Source: an uncultured Gemmataceae bacterium
GTDB taxonomy: Bacteria > Planctomycetota > Planctomycetia > Gemmatales > Gemmataceae
NCBI GenBank assembly: GCA_937923405.1
Contig: CALDUY010000002.1
Location: 682,001 to 746,000 of the forward strand
DNA length: 64,000 bases
Reading direction: 5' to 3'
Of this stretch, positions 17,636 to 26,860 are shown piece after piece. Within the stretch, counting starts at the first letter, position 1. The number at the start of each line of letters is the position of its first letter. The translations under genes were made by a program, and so were the position numbers. The notes under the pieces are model-generated. The model ran no database searches. It had not been told where the DNA came from and saw only the letters and a list, made by a program, of their open reading frames with translations.

Positions 17636-19165
17636 ATGAATCACTGGCGAGTCGCGGTTTACCTGATTCTGGTTCCTTCCGTGGGGCTGGCCGAGCCGAC
17701 CTCTTTGGACCGACAGCTCGCCACGGTGCTGCAGCGATCGGAGTACAAGTATGCTCGCTGGGGCATTCTCGCCATCGATGCCGCGACCGGCCAACCGGTG
17801 ATTGAGCTGAACGCCGATCAGCTCTTTGCGCCGGCTTCAGTGACCAAGCTCTATTCGTGTGCCGCCGCCATGATCGCCCTGGGTGCGGAACATCGGTTCG
17901 AGACCCCTGTCTATCAGCGCGGAGAAGATCTAATCCTAGTGGCTCAGGGCGATCTGACTTTCGGAGGACGCACCACGAAAGACGGCCACATGGCCTTTGC
18001 CAATGATGACCACATCTACGCGACGGCTACTAAAGCGACGACCGCTCTGACCGAGACCGATCCGCTGGCAGGGTTGAAGGATCTGGCTCGTCAACTCAAG
18101 GAGGCGGGGATCCGTGAGATCAAGGGCGACGTGCTGATCGATACTCGCCTATTTGAGATCGCTCGTGGGTCTGGTAGCGGGCCGGCCATCGTCACGCCCA
18201 TTCTGGTGAACGATAATCTCGTCGACGTGGTGGTTCGTCCTGCCGAGGCAGCGGGGCAGCCTGCTGCCATTGAGTTAGTGCCGAAAACCGAGTTCGTTCA
18301 GCTCGATGCCCAAGTGGAGACGGTGTCGAAGGAGGGCCGGCTGAACATCACGACGCGACGAGTGGGACCAAACCGCTTCGTCGTTCGCGGTCACATTCCC
18401 CAAGGCAGCAAACCCCAGGTGCGGATCTGCCCTGTGGACGATCCAGCCGGCTTCGCCCGTGCCTTGTTCCTGGACGTGCTTCGCGCCGAGGGCATTCGAG
18501 TGACGGCCAGTGGCTTGCGCGAGCCAACTGCGGAACTGCCTGAGTGGGAGTCATATGCCAAGCTGAAGCCGCTGGCCATGCATCGGTCCCTACCGTTGGC
18601 GGAATCCCTTAAGGTGACGTTAAAGGTCAGTCACAATCTTTATGCCAGCACGTTGCCGCTTCTGCTGGCGGTCAAAGAGGGTAAGCGAACGCTTGCCCAG
18701 GGCATGCTAATCCAGGGGCAGACGCTGGCGAAGCTGGGCGTTGAGATAGAAGCGATCTCGCTAGAGTCGGGAGCGGGCGGCGGCGACGGCGACAAGGTCA
18801 CTCCGCGAGTAACCGTGCAGTTGTTGCAGCTGTTGCGGCAACGGGAGGATTGGCCGAAGTTCGAGGCCGCCTTGCCGATCCTCGGCGTGGACGGCACGTT
18901 GGCCGATGCCGTCCCCAAGGACAGCCCGGCACGCGGCAAGGTCAAAGGGAAGACCGGCACCTACACCGATGCTAACTTGTTGCTAGGCCGATCGCATCTT
19001 CGAGCCAAATCGTTGGCCGGCGTGATGACCACGGCCAAGGGCCGCGAGTTAATCTTCGCCATTTTTGTCAACGACGCGCGGCTACCCAAAGGGATGATGA
19101 CCGGTACTCGCGATGGGCAAGCCATCGGACGCATTTGTGAATTGATCTATGAACACGCTCCCTGA
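17636..19165 (+). CDS. dacB: D-alanyl-D-alanine carboxypeptidase/endopeptidase, PBP4 (S13) family
   Basis: 509 aa from the ATG at 17636, which gives a signal peptide (MNHWRVAVYLILVPSVGLAE). The S13 catalytic motifs are all present: SxxK as ASVTK (about residue 66), SxN as SHN in KVSHNLYAS, and KTG in KGKTGTY. Such enzymes remove the terminal D-Ala or cleave cross-links in peptidoglycan in the periplasm; this fits recent evidence that planctomycetes do have peptidoglycan. The large insertion between SxxK and SxN is typical of PBP4. It stands alone and is divergent from the lipoprotein gene. Confidence 0.92.
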   Translation: MNHWRVAVYLILVPSVGLAEPTSLDRQLATVLQRSEYKYARWGILAIDAATGQPVIELNADQLFAPASVTKLYSCAAAMIALGAEHRFETPVYQRGEDLILVAQGDLTFGGRTTKDGHMAFANDDHIYATATKATTALTETDPLAGLKDLARQLKEAGIREIKGDVLIDTRLFEIARGSGSGPAIVTPILVNDNLVDVVVRPAEAAGQPAAIELVPKTEFVQLDAQVETVSKEGRLNITTRRVGPNRFVVRGHIPQGSKPQVRICPVDDPAGFARALFLDVLRAEGIRVTASGLREPTAELPEWESYAKLKPLAMHRSLPLAESLKVTLKVSHNLYASTLPLLLAVKEGKRTLAQGMLIQGQTLAKLGVEIEAISLESGAGGGDGDKVTPRVTVQLLQLLRQREDWPKFEAALPILGVDGTLADAVPKDSPARGKVKGKTGTYTDANLLLGRSHLRAKSLAGVMTTAKGRELIFAIFVNDARLPKGMMTGTRDGQAIGRICELIYEHAP

Positions 19166-19247
19166 GCTTTCTTGCTGACGCTGATCCGTCGATCGAGTAT
19201 GCTGCGGGAACAGTCGCTGGCTACTTTTGCGTCCTGGGTAAAGGCTG

Positions 19248-21683
19248 ATGTCGGACGCCTCCGCTTTCGTCGCTTGTCCTTTGTGTCAGTCGTTGTTGCT
19301 GACGAACGCGCTGGAGGAGCACCTGCGGCATGAGCATCGCCGCTATCTCTATCGTGGACAATTGCGATCGTTAGAAGAATCGATCGAGATAATGCTGGCC
19401 GACGTCCTCGCTCCCAACGGCGAGGAGAACGCTTGGCCGACTCTGGTTCGCTTAACGCGAGAAGAGTTTGGTCCAGCATCGGGACGGGTACTGGCCAACC
19501 ATCTCAAGCGCGCACTTGTTAAGTTCGATCAACAACAATTACCCTCGATTTTATCTTCCTTGGCGTCGCGAATCGCTCCTGGTAACGCTCGTCTACTGAC
19601 CAAGCTAGCCACGAGCAAGGAACTGTCTGTTCGGTGGTTGGCATTGCGCGGCATCGCTTACCTACGCCCGCCGTTCGAGCGACGGCTGCTGCAAGCCCTG
19701 CGAGGGCTGCTCACAGAGACGGCGCTGCCGTTGGCCGATCGGCTCCAAGCCGTGGCCACCGTTCTGCCGCATCTGGAAGAGTCGGACGCCAAACGCCTGC
19801 TCGTCGCACTGTTGTCTGGCCAGACCCGACGGAGAACGGTTCGGCTGCTCAATCAGCTGGAGGCGATCACTGGGCCGTTGCCGATCCTGTCCCGAGTGCG
19901 ACATCGAGTAGGGGGCAACGTGCGGATGAGCTGTCCACGTTGCGGCATAGAGATGCGACGCAACTACATGGTCGGGCATCTGTGGCAAGAGCATCGGCTC
20001 TTGCTAGAAGAAAACCGAGTGCGCGACCCGTGGAACGTCGTTGCTGAGTGGCTGCAACGCGCCGCGGAAACTCGCGACCGCCGGTATCTGGAACGCTGCC
20101 GAATAGCAGTAGATAAAATCGATCCGCAAAATGGTCAAAAGCGATTGACTCGAATGCTGCTGGCACGCAACTTGGCCGACTCCGCGACCCGACAGGAGAT
20201 CTTGAACGAAGCTCGTGAACAGCAGGCTAGTTGCTGTCCGGTCTGTTTCGCCTTCGTGCCGGTTCCCCTGGAGCAGCCCCCCCTGGTCTTCAAGCCGCGT
20301 GCCGACCGCGTCACCGCTGGCACCTACCGCGTGGAGATTGACGAAACGGGATTGCGACCGTGGCTAGAAGTGGCCACACCTCGGGGCATGGTCTTTCAGG
20401 GCGTTGAGCCGGATCATCCTTGGACGGTGGAAGGCAGGGCGTTTGTTTGGACGCTGGTCTTCGTGCTGGCGGCGCTGCTCTGTTCACTGGTCTGGCCTGC
20501 ATTTCTGGGTCCGTCACTGCGTCCCGTAGTGATTTTGCTCTTCGTCGCCGTGTTGGTCTATCATGGCATCCTGCTCTACGGGCGAGGCCAAGAGACGCTC
20601 AAGGAGCGTTTGCTGCAATACACCTGGGAGTTTCTCGTCCCCCAACTGCATGCCGGAGAATTTCGCCTGGCCGACTCGGCATTTGCTGCTGGACTGGCCA
20701 ACTGGTATCTACGTGAGGAACGGCTGGACGTGCCAACAGAGCAGGTGGCCCAGTTGGTGGAAAGGACTCGGCAAGCGGTGGAACGTGGCGAGGCCCCCGC
20801 TGGACACTTGGCGGCTCTGGTGCGTTGGTATCTTCGTTTGCAAGGGGAACAACAAGCCGATGTCGTGCCGCTGGTGGCGCGCTGGCTGGGCGGATGCTTC
20901 ACGGGCAAACTCCCCCTGTCGTTCGCCCAACAACTGCTGGAACCTCTTGATGAAGCCTGGTGGAGCAAGGCGAACCGAGCGCGGCTGCGCGTCTTGCTCA
21001 GCGATCGCGCCTTCGAGGCGGGATTTGAAGTGCGAACTCTGCTCGATGCGGGGCAAAATGCTCCGGCTCTGGGCGACCTACTGGGAGTACACGCGCCGCG
21101 ATCCTTGGCCGCGCTTCGCTTGATCTGGTCGATGCGTCCGACCCGCCCCTGGGATAAACTCGGCGAAGTGCGAACCGCGTTCGAGTTGGCCGCCGATCCC
21201 ACGACTGGCCCGCTCTTTGAGGAGCATCCAGACCTGCTACTGTTTGAAGAAGATCCCGACACGCCTTTGGAGTACGACCGTGGGCAAGCGAAGATGCGGC
21301 CCGCACGCCTCATCCTCACCCTCGCTGGGGTCTGGCTGCAAGAGGTGATCTTCAGCATTCCGCCACGGGTCTTCGAGATCAAGTTTCGCTCCACGGGTGG
21401 CCAACTGATTCTGGGGATTCATGTTTTTCGCTCTACAGTGGATCTCGATCCTTTTTCTCGTCGATTAGAACGCTGGCTGCGTTGGGTGTTTCACGATTTC
21501 TTGCGACAGATCGATCCAGTGATGAACTGGCAATCACCTCATCGCAACGCGCTGTTACGAGCCTGGGGTGCGGTCAGCTGTCCGGAGTGTGGCACAGGCT
21601 TACTGCCCACAGTTGGACAAGTCGGCATCGCTCTGGACGAGCAGCGTTCCGAGTCGGTTCGTGCCTTAGAGAATTCCGGATGA
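19248..21683 (+). CDS. Large membrane protein with four Cys-pair zinc motifs, unknown function
   Basis: 811 aa. A C2H2-like motif opens the protein (C10-x2-C13...H25-x4-H30) and a second near 229-250 reads SCPRCG...VGHLWQEHR. CCPVC (about 331) and a final CPECG (about 781) add two more Cys pairs. Two hydrophobic helices lie around 398-440 (FVWTLVFVLAALLCSLV and VVILLFVAVLVYHGILLYG). The rest is helical, Arg/Leu-rich, with HEAT-like character between 100 and 200. I do not recognise the family; it looks planctomycete-specific. The zinc motifs suggest protein or nucleic-acid contacts on the cytoplasmic side, but this is inference. Confidence 0.75.
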   Translation: MSDASAFVACPLCQSLLLTNALEEHLRHEHRRYLYRGQLRSLEESIEIMLADVLAPNGEENAWPTLVRLTREEFGPASGRVLANHLKRALVKFDQQQLPSILSSLASRIAPGNARLLTKLATSKELSVRWLALRGIAYLRPPFERRLLQALRGLLTETALPLADRLQAVATVLPHLEESDAKRLLVALLSGQTRRRTVRLLNQLEAITGPLPILSRVRHRVGGNVRMSCPRCGIEMRRNYMVGHLWQEHRLLLEENRVRDPWNVVAEWLQRAAETRDRRYLERCRIAVDKIDPQNGQKRLTRMLLARNLADSATRQEILNEAREQQASCCPVCFAFVPVPLEQPPLVFKPRADRVTAGTYRVEIDETGLRPWLEVATPRGMVFQGVEPDHPWTVEGRAFVWTLVFVLAALLCSLVWPAFLGPSLRPVVILLFVAVLVYHGILLYGRGQETLKERLLQYTWEFLVPQLHAGEFRLADSAFAAGLANWYLREERLDVPTEQVAQLVERTRQAVERGEAPAGHLAALVRWYLRLQGEQQADVVPLVARWLGGCFTGKLPLSFAQQLLEPLDEAWWSKANRARLRVLLSDRAFEAGFEVRTLLDAGQNAPALGDLLGVHAPRSLAALRLIWSMRPTRPWDKLGEVRTAFELAADPTTGPLFEEHPDLLLFEEDPDTPLEYDRGQAKMRPARLILTLAGVWLQEVIFSIPPRVFEIKFRSTGGQLILGIHVFRSTVDLDPFSRRLERWLRWVFHDFLRQIDPVMNWQSPHRNALLRAWGAVSCPECGTGLLPTVGQVGIALDEQRSESVRALENSG

Positions 21684-21687
21684 GCCT

Positions 21688-21871
21688 TAGTACGCGTTAC
21701 AAAATGGTGTAGCGGAGCGCAGGCTAAAGCCTGCGCCTACCGATTCGGATGGGCAGGTAGGCGCAGGTAGCCGCAGCCAGGTAGCCGCAGGCTTTAGCCT
21801 GCGCAAGCAAGTTTCCACCTGCGAACGCGCTTCCTCCCTCGTTGCTGCTACACCATTTGGAGAAGTGCTCT
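21688..21871. repeat. MITE-like palindromic element, full-length copy
   Basis: Starts agtacgcgttacaaaatggtgt and ends tgctacaccatttggagaag, so AAATGGTGTAGC is inverted at both ends. Inside are the perfect palindromes gcgcaggctaaagcctgcgc (21717-21736) and GCAGGCTTTAGCCTGC (21787-21802). The overall plan matches the copy at 29723-29880. It encodes no protein of its own, consistent with a non-autonomous element. Confidence 0.75.
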
Positions 21872-22087
21872 AGCAGTCCGTGCGGTTCTTGCGAGGTCGT
21901 GGACGAACCGGATCCGAGAAACGCGGGTCGGCGAGCATGGATCAGAGCCAAACTCTCGATGATAATCTCCCGCTGCCGCGACTGGGGCATCGATTTCATG
22001 AAGAGTTCTCGCGGAAAGGTTACGCAGGTACTCTCGGGCGTACTCGGCGTAGCTTACCTCGATCAACGCCCGCAGTAGTTGCAACAT
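21862..22087 (-). pseudogene. Small frameshifted gene ending at a MITE-like element
   Basis: A strong Shine-Dalgarno (CAGGAGAACC) precedes the ATG at 22087. The product starts MLQLLRALIEVSYAEYARE YLRNLS. Near 22010 the sense shifts by one base: the other frame reads RELFMKSMPQSRQREIIIES LALIHARRPAFL until the repeat element begins at 21871. Removing one base from the TTTCC run would join the halves into an amphipathic helical protein of about 75 residues. The continuing frame without correction gives a low-complexity tail. I do not recognise the family. It could also be an intact small gene ending in the first frame. Confidence 0.35.
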
Positions 22088-22192
22088 CTTGGTTCTCCTG
22101 GAAACAGCTGTTCGACAGTCTACCAGGTGCCGAGTCTCATCGACCAGAACAAGTCCGAAGTGCGAGGAAAAAGTCAACCAGTCGGGAGTCAA

Positions 22193-22541
22193 GCTCTCCG
22201 CGAGAGGAAAGCGACCCCCGACTGGTTGGCGTGGTCAAGCAGGGCAACGTCAAACGTACTGATTGAGCAAACAATCAGCCTAGGATCGGGCGACCAGTCA
22301 CAGCGATCATGCCGCGACCGATCGGGGATGGACGGTGGTCTTCGCCAGGGGTCCACCCCTTCGGCAGAGCAGCCGACTGACGAATTGCTTCTCCAGTCCT
22401 GTCTCTTTGCGTCGCCAGCTCGCGCTGACTTTGCCCTTTCGAGGATGAAAGGCGTTATCGATCCAAGCAAGACGTTGATGGTTGCCCCCGAGAACGACAC
22501 CAAAGCTGCCGCTCTCGTTTGCATCAAAACCCTAGATCACA
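22193..22541. other. Intergenic stretch without supported gene
   Basis: About 350 bases between the frameshifted small gene and the GT87 gene. Short ORFs exist on both strands but none has an RBS, domain or plausible composition. Confidence 0.4.
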
Positions 22542-23849
22542 TCACGTCGGGAGGCAAGCGACCTCGTCGCAGATATTCAATTTCTTAGCAGGCGGTTTCT
22601 CGTGGAAGCGAAACATTTCACGATAAGCGAAACTCCAACCGTAGCCCAGCAAAGCGATCGCCGCCGCCAAGGGGACGCCGACGTCCCGCATCCAGCGACA
22701 GCCTGGGAGCATGGGTAGACTCGTGGCCAGCAGCCAAAGCACCGCCAACACAGTCAGACGTGGCTGAGCGAACCGAGCCACGACCAACGAGCTGAAAAGC
22801 GGCAGGGCCAAAGTTAGATAATGCAGATGGCAGATGGGACAAATCAGCACCATCAGCAACGTCAACAAGGCCAGCCGGTGAGCCAGAGCCACGCCTTGTT
22901 CCTGGCGAAGCGATCCCGGCAGAAGCACGGTCAGTGTGAACAAACCGGCAATAGCCCAGTGGCTGGCCCGCACCCCAGGCGCGGGGATCGGTGGAATCGC
23001 TTGGTCGCCCAGATGCAGCCATTTGTGCAGCACCACCTGAAACGACTGACTCTGAGCCGCCGTCGCTTCCAGCATCTCGGCTCCGCCAGGCTGCTCGGCA
23101 CGTTCTGCCGTGAAGACGTTCGCGAGAAACTCGAATCGATCGACGTAGACTTGTCGCGTTGTCGTCGGTCCCAGCACAGCCAAAGGGATCACGCCTAAGC
23201 CAATGAGTAGACCTAGCCCGCACCCCGTCAGGCAACGTCCATCGCGTCGCCCCAGCGGAACGAGCAGTAGATAAGCCGGAAAGATCTTCAGGCAGATGGC
23301 TCCAGCTAACCACAGCCCAGCGCGTAGGCGACGTCCTCGCACCAGATTTACGATGAAACCGACCAGCAGTGCCAGCAGAATCAGTTGGACCTGCGAACGA
23401 ACCAAGGTCAGGCCGATGACGGGCAGACACAAGGCAACCGGCCAGGCTCGCCAGCGCCACCAATGCTCGACGTCGCCTGAAGCCGTGCTCGCTTCGTAGA
23501 GCCGTGCTATTCCATGAACGGCCACTGCCAGGCAGGTCAGGTTGATCAGATAAAAAATGAGAATAGCGATCGGAAATGGTATCGATGTTAACCGCTCTGC
23601 ACCGGCAGGAGCATCGGCAAACGGCGCCAGCAAGATGGCGAACAGCGGTGGATAGTGATAGTGCCAGCCGTTGTTGTCGGTGACTCGATACAGTTGCTCG
23701 CCACCCATGCGAATGGCCCAGGCAGCTCGGCAGTAGACGCGGAAATCTCCCTGCGGACGACGCAGGGCTACCGAACGATGCCAGACCACCCCAGCAAAGA
23801 GTACAGCCAACAGCAGCAGGGCGATCCCCAGCCGTTTTGAAGACATCAT
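22542..23849 (-). CDS. GT87-family (DUF2029) membrane glycosyltransferase
   Basis: 435 aa. I start at the ATG at 23849 (ATGATG overlapping the upstream TGA, with GGAG 8 bases before) rather than an upstream in-frame codon that adds 96 non-hydrophobic residues. About ten membrane helices. The N-terminal loop has GDFRVYCRAAWAI and YHYPPLFAILLAPFA, the family pattern of an acidic residue in the first loop and a YPPLF motif. GT87 enzymes use polyprenyl-phosphate sugars (mannosyl or arabinosyl in actinobacteria) on the outer face of the inner membrane. The acceptor here is unknown. It is translationally coupled to a second GT87 gene. Confidence 0.85.
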   Translation of the reverse strand: MMSSKRLGIALLLLAVLFAGVVWHRSVALRRPQGDFRVYCRAAWAIRMGGEQLYRVTDNNGWHYHYPPLFAILLAPFADAPAGAERLTSIPFPIAILIFYLINLTCLAVAVHGIARLYEASTASGDVEHWWRWRAWPVALCLPVIGLTLVRSQVQLILLALLVGFIVNLVRGRRLRAGLWLAGAICLKIFPAYLLLVPLGRRDGRCLTGCGLGLLIGLGVIPLAVLGPTTTRQVYVDRFEFLANVFTAERAEQPGGAEMLEATAAQSQSFQVVLHKWLHLGDQAIPPIPAPGVRASHWAIAGLFTLTVLLPGSLRQEQGVALAHRLALLTLLMVLICPICHLHYLTLALPLFSSLVVARFAQPRLTVLAVLWLLATSLPMLPGCRWMRDVGVPLAAAIALLGYGWSFAYREMFRFHEKPPAKKLNICDEVACLPT

Positions 23850-25105
23850 GTTGACTTCTCCGCGGGGAGCGAGAGTTGGAGCATCGGCGGCGCGAGGGGC
23901 TTCAGACGTGCCTGTCGCATCAACGCGACTAACTGAAGCCGACGTTTCGACTCCGAGTCGGTCCAGGTCAGGCCATAAGCGAGTAGCAACAGAAGCACGG
24001 CTAGCGGTTGCAGCCCGGCGGCATGATACAGTGTCCGTCCCGCTGGCACGGCGACGCTGACGACACAGAGTAAGAGCAACCCCATCGCCTGGCCGGCCAA
24101 ATACCGGGAAGCCGTCGGACCTCGACGATGCATCCATACCGTCAGCCAGCAGGCCAACGGCGCGAACAGCATGTAGGTGTTCGACTCGGTGGCTGGTCCT
24201 AACAACATCATCCAGCCCAGTGAAGCCACTGCCACCAGCAACAGCAAATGGCGTTCAGCGACGTTATGCCACTTCGCCCACCAACACAGTCCTGCCGCTG
24301 CCATGCCGCCGAGCAGTTGCAGCAGAGTGTAGCCAACCACCGACGGCGCAATTTGCCACACGCGCAGGAGCAAAAGCAAATCGCGATAGGCTTTGTCGAA
24401 CGGTAAGAACCGGCGATGACTCTCGTTATCATCCAACAGGTCGAACCAGATGGTGTATTGCTCGGCGACGTAGCCCGGACTCTGGAGGGCGAACGGCACC
24501 AACCCAAGGAACAGCAACGCCAACAGATAGCGAAGCGGTAGCTTGCGCGGATATAGAGTGAAGAGGATCAGGGCCAAAGCGAGAGGATAGACCTTCAGCC
24601 AAGTGGCCAGGGCCAGCCAACACGCAGCCTGATTCCAGTGAGCAGCGGCGACGGCGGCCAAGCTCAACAGCAATAACCCCGCTAGGATTGCGTTGGCTTG
24701 ACCATTATTCAGACAGCCCAACGACAAGGGAGCCAACAGCAGCAACAGCCACTCCGTCTGCCGTCGCGAGAACTGGTCCGGAGTAGCGTGAATCAGCCAG
24801 GCACGCAAGCCGAACAGCAGCACCGCTGCGCTGAGCAGTCGCCAACTAATGGTCGCCATCCAGGGCGGGAGAGCGGCCAGCGGGACACAAGCGGCAGCAA
24901 GGAGCGGACTGTAGCGAAAACTCTCGAAGTCATTGCCCGTGTGGTAGGGCGTGGCCGAGTTCCACCACAGCCGCCCCGTCTGCGTCCACAGCAGCGTCAA
25001 ATCCGACCGTCCCGGTTGCAAGAGAGGTCGGACGCACACCCCCAGTAGCAGCGCTGCCCAGACCCAAACAACCAGCGAGCGTCGAGGATCCTTAATTAAA
25101 ATCAT
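23846..25105 (-). CDS. GT87-family (DUF2029) membrane glycosyltransferase, first of a coupled pair
   Basis: 419 aa, polytopic (about ten hydrophobic helices). SDLTLLWTQTGRLWW places the acidic residue in the first periplasmic loop, and FESFRYSPLLAAACVPLAAL is the YxPL-type motif matching its downstream paralogue. Likely substrate is a polyprenyl-phosphate hexose. Its TGA overlaps the next gene's ATG, so the two transferases are probably made in fixed ratio and may act in sequence or as a heteromer. The specific glycan is unknown. Confidence 0.85.
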   Translation of the reverse strand: MILIKDPRRSLVVWVWAALLLGVCVRPLLQPGRSDLTLLWTQTGRLWWNSATPYHTGNDFESFRYSPLLAAACVPLAALPPWMATISWRLLSAAVLLFGLRAWLIHATPDQFSRRQTEWLLLLLAPLSLGCLNNGQANAILAGLLLLSLAAVAAAHWNQAACWLALATWLKVYPLALALILFTLYPRKLPLRYLLALLFLGLVPFALQSPGYVAEQYTIWFDLLDDNESHRRFLPFDKAYRDLLLLLRVWQIAPSVVGYTLLQLLGGMAAAGLCWWAKWHNVAERHLLLLVAVASLGWMMLLGPATESNTYMLFAPLACWLTVWMHRRGPTASRYLAGQAMGLLLLCVVSVAVPAGRTLYHAAGLQPLAVLLLLLAYGLTWTDSESKRRLQLVALMRQARLKPLAPPMLQLSLPAEKST

Positions 25106-25421
25106 ACAAGATCTCTAAAATCAACATTGACGACGTCGCCTGTTACCGAGTGAGCGCCGGGGTAGATTGGAGCAAGCCTTCGAGCAGAGGTGGAGCCGCC
25201 TTGCGAGTCGGATAAAGGGTTTGGCCCGGCCATCCAGTTCGCGCCACTTGACCCATTCCTGTACCCGACGCAGATACTCGCCAAGAATCACCTACTGGGT
25301 CAAGTCCAACCTTCGACCGTAACGATTTCGCGACCAAGGTAATGCCTACTCGTCAGAAATGCCGATCTTTTCTTCAAGTCAGATGAGTAAGGGGAATGGG
25401 GAACCGGGAGGAATCGGACAG
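25106..25421. other. Divergent intergenic region, possible small-gene remnant
   Basis: About 316 bases between divergent genes, expected to hold promoters for both. On the minus strand, 25291-25121 encodes a 56-codon ORF from GTG (VILGEYLRRVQEWVKWRELD...) with coding-like composition, but it lacks a convincing RBS or known relatives. Confidence 0.35.
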
Positions 25422-26738
25422 ATGCGTAGGATACTTGGACTGGCGATCTTCGCGGTGATCCCTGGTGTGGTACTGGGTCAGGTGAGCGTCTATACACCAA
25501 CACTCCAACCGCCCCCTGCCGCTCCGGGGCGATTGCCGAACCTTTCCGCCATCGAGTTGCGGCCCGAGCAGTTTCAGTCGTTCGATCCGTCCCGAGTACG
25601 GTTGTCGTGGACCAACCGTCGCTGGCAACTGGTGACCGAGACCGGCGAACTGCTCAAGGATTTTGGTTCGCAGGATCAGGATGCACGATTGGCGTTGCAA
25701 CTGATCCAAGAGTTGGGTCTCAATCAGCGAGCAGTGATTGGCGAACCGGTGCCGATCCTAGAATACTGGCTGGTGGACGGTCAGGCACCGCGTGGGTTGC
25801 CTCGTTCAGGGATGCGGGTCGTGACTTTGGTGCCTGCCGCCCTGGAAGTCGCCGATGTACTCGGACAATGGGTGGTACGCGATAAGGCGCGCATCTACTT
25901 CAACTTCGGGCCTCGTGCCGAGGAGGCGCGTCAGGCCTTGGCTGTGATTCGCAAGTATCAGTTCGATCAGGTGGCCTATCTAGGACGAGTGACTCCTTCG
26001 ATGTACCTCTTCTTCAGTCAGGCGACGCCCAATGGCTCAGCGTCCTTAACCGTAGAACGCTCGGGCCGTGCTTTGCCATCTCCCAAGTTCTCTCGATTGG
26101 CCAAGAACTCAGATGGGTCGCCGCGCACCTCCCAACTCCCCCAAGCGACGTCGAATCTTTCGTTGGCCGGCGTAGCTGCTCCCGTGCTTCCGCCTTTGTC
26201 CAATCGCCGTGATCCCGAGCCGACCCGCTCTTTTCACTGGCAGTCCAAACCGGGTCACTCGGTTCAGGTGACGGAGAACGCGGATCGGCTCCCCTTTGAC
26301 TGGCGGCGAGCTACCGTCGTTCAAGAAGAGGGCGAGTGGCGGCTCAAAGTTGGTACTCAGGTGCTGGCACGATTTGGAAGCTCGGCCAACCACGCCCAGC
26401 AGGCGATGGCCGCCTTGCGCTACTATCGCTTTACGGAACAGAACCGGCTCGGCGGAGAGCAGCCCTACTTCACCTACTACCTGGCTAACAATCAGTCCCC
26501 ACGCGGGGTGATGATGGGAGTCAACGCCGAACGCTTCGATCCGGACAAAGTGGAGGTACGACAGGTCGGCGAAAACTTCGCCCTGTGTCAGGGGCAGCGG
26601 GTGTTGGTGCAGCTTCGCCAACAGCAAGACGATGCTCGAAAACTTCTGGAGAGTATTCAGCGCAACAAGTATGACCGTCTCTGCCGCATTGGCGATCCTG
26701 GCAAAGAGGCGATGACCTTCCTCGTTCGTTCGCGGTGA
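25422..26738 (+). CDS. Secreted protein of unknown function built from repeated modules
   Basis: 438 aa from the ATG at 25422, which has GGGAGGAA just upstream and yields a clean signal peptide (MRRILGLAIFAVIPGVVLGQ). An internal module of about 50 residues occurs four times: a Trp/Leu strand, then [VL]LxxFGxxxxDAxxALxxIxxYxFxQxxxIG, then often YWLxxGQAPRG or YYLANNQSPRG. Copies start near RWQLVTETGEL, QWVVRDKARI, EWRLKVGTQV and NFALCQGQRV. I do not recognise a named family. The conserved G-[QN]-[AS]-P-R-G loops suggest a binding function. It lies just upstream of a secreted TPR protein on the same strand. Confidence 0.75.
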   Translation: MRRILGLAIFAVIPGVVLGQVSVYTPTLQPPPAAPGRLPNLSAIELRPEQFQSFDPSRVRLSWTNRRWQLVTETGELLKDFGSQDQDARLALQLIQELGLNQRAVIGEPVPILEYWLVDGQAPRGLPRSGMRVVTLVPAALEVADVLGQWVVRDKARIYFNFGPRAEEARQALAVIRKYQFDQVAYLGRVTPSMYLFFSQATPNGSASLTVERSGRALPSPKFSRLAKNSDGSPRTSQLPQATSNLSLAGVAAPVLPPLSNRRDPEPTRSFHWQSKPGHSVQVTENADRLPFDWRRATVVQEEGEWRLKVGTQVLARFGSSANHAQQAMAALRYYRFTEQNRLGGEQPYFTYYLANNQSPRGVMMGVNAERFDPDKVEVRQVGENFALCQGQRVLVQLRQQQDDARKLLESIQRNKYDRLCRIGDPGKEAMTFLVRSR

Positions 26739-26860
26739 ATAGCAGAGGAAACTTCCTCGCTTGCTCGTGTCGTGCCGTCGCTTGCATTGTCGCGTTGGCC
26801 TTGTTGCTACAATAACAAAGGTCGCTGGAGAAGGGGCCGACACACAAGAGGTTCAGCTTG

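Noticed and set aside
22189-22527. 112-codon minus-strand frame in the 22.2-22.5 kb gap
   Set aside because: No RBS, no hydrophobic or domain pattern, and low-complexity Arg/Ser content; left as intergenic.
25121-25291. 56-codon GTG-started ORF (VILGEYLRRVQEWVKWRELD...)
   Set aside because: Coding-like amino-acid choice, but no Shine-Dalgarno and no recognised relatives; mentioned only in the intergenic entry.
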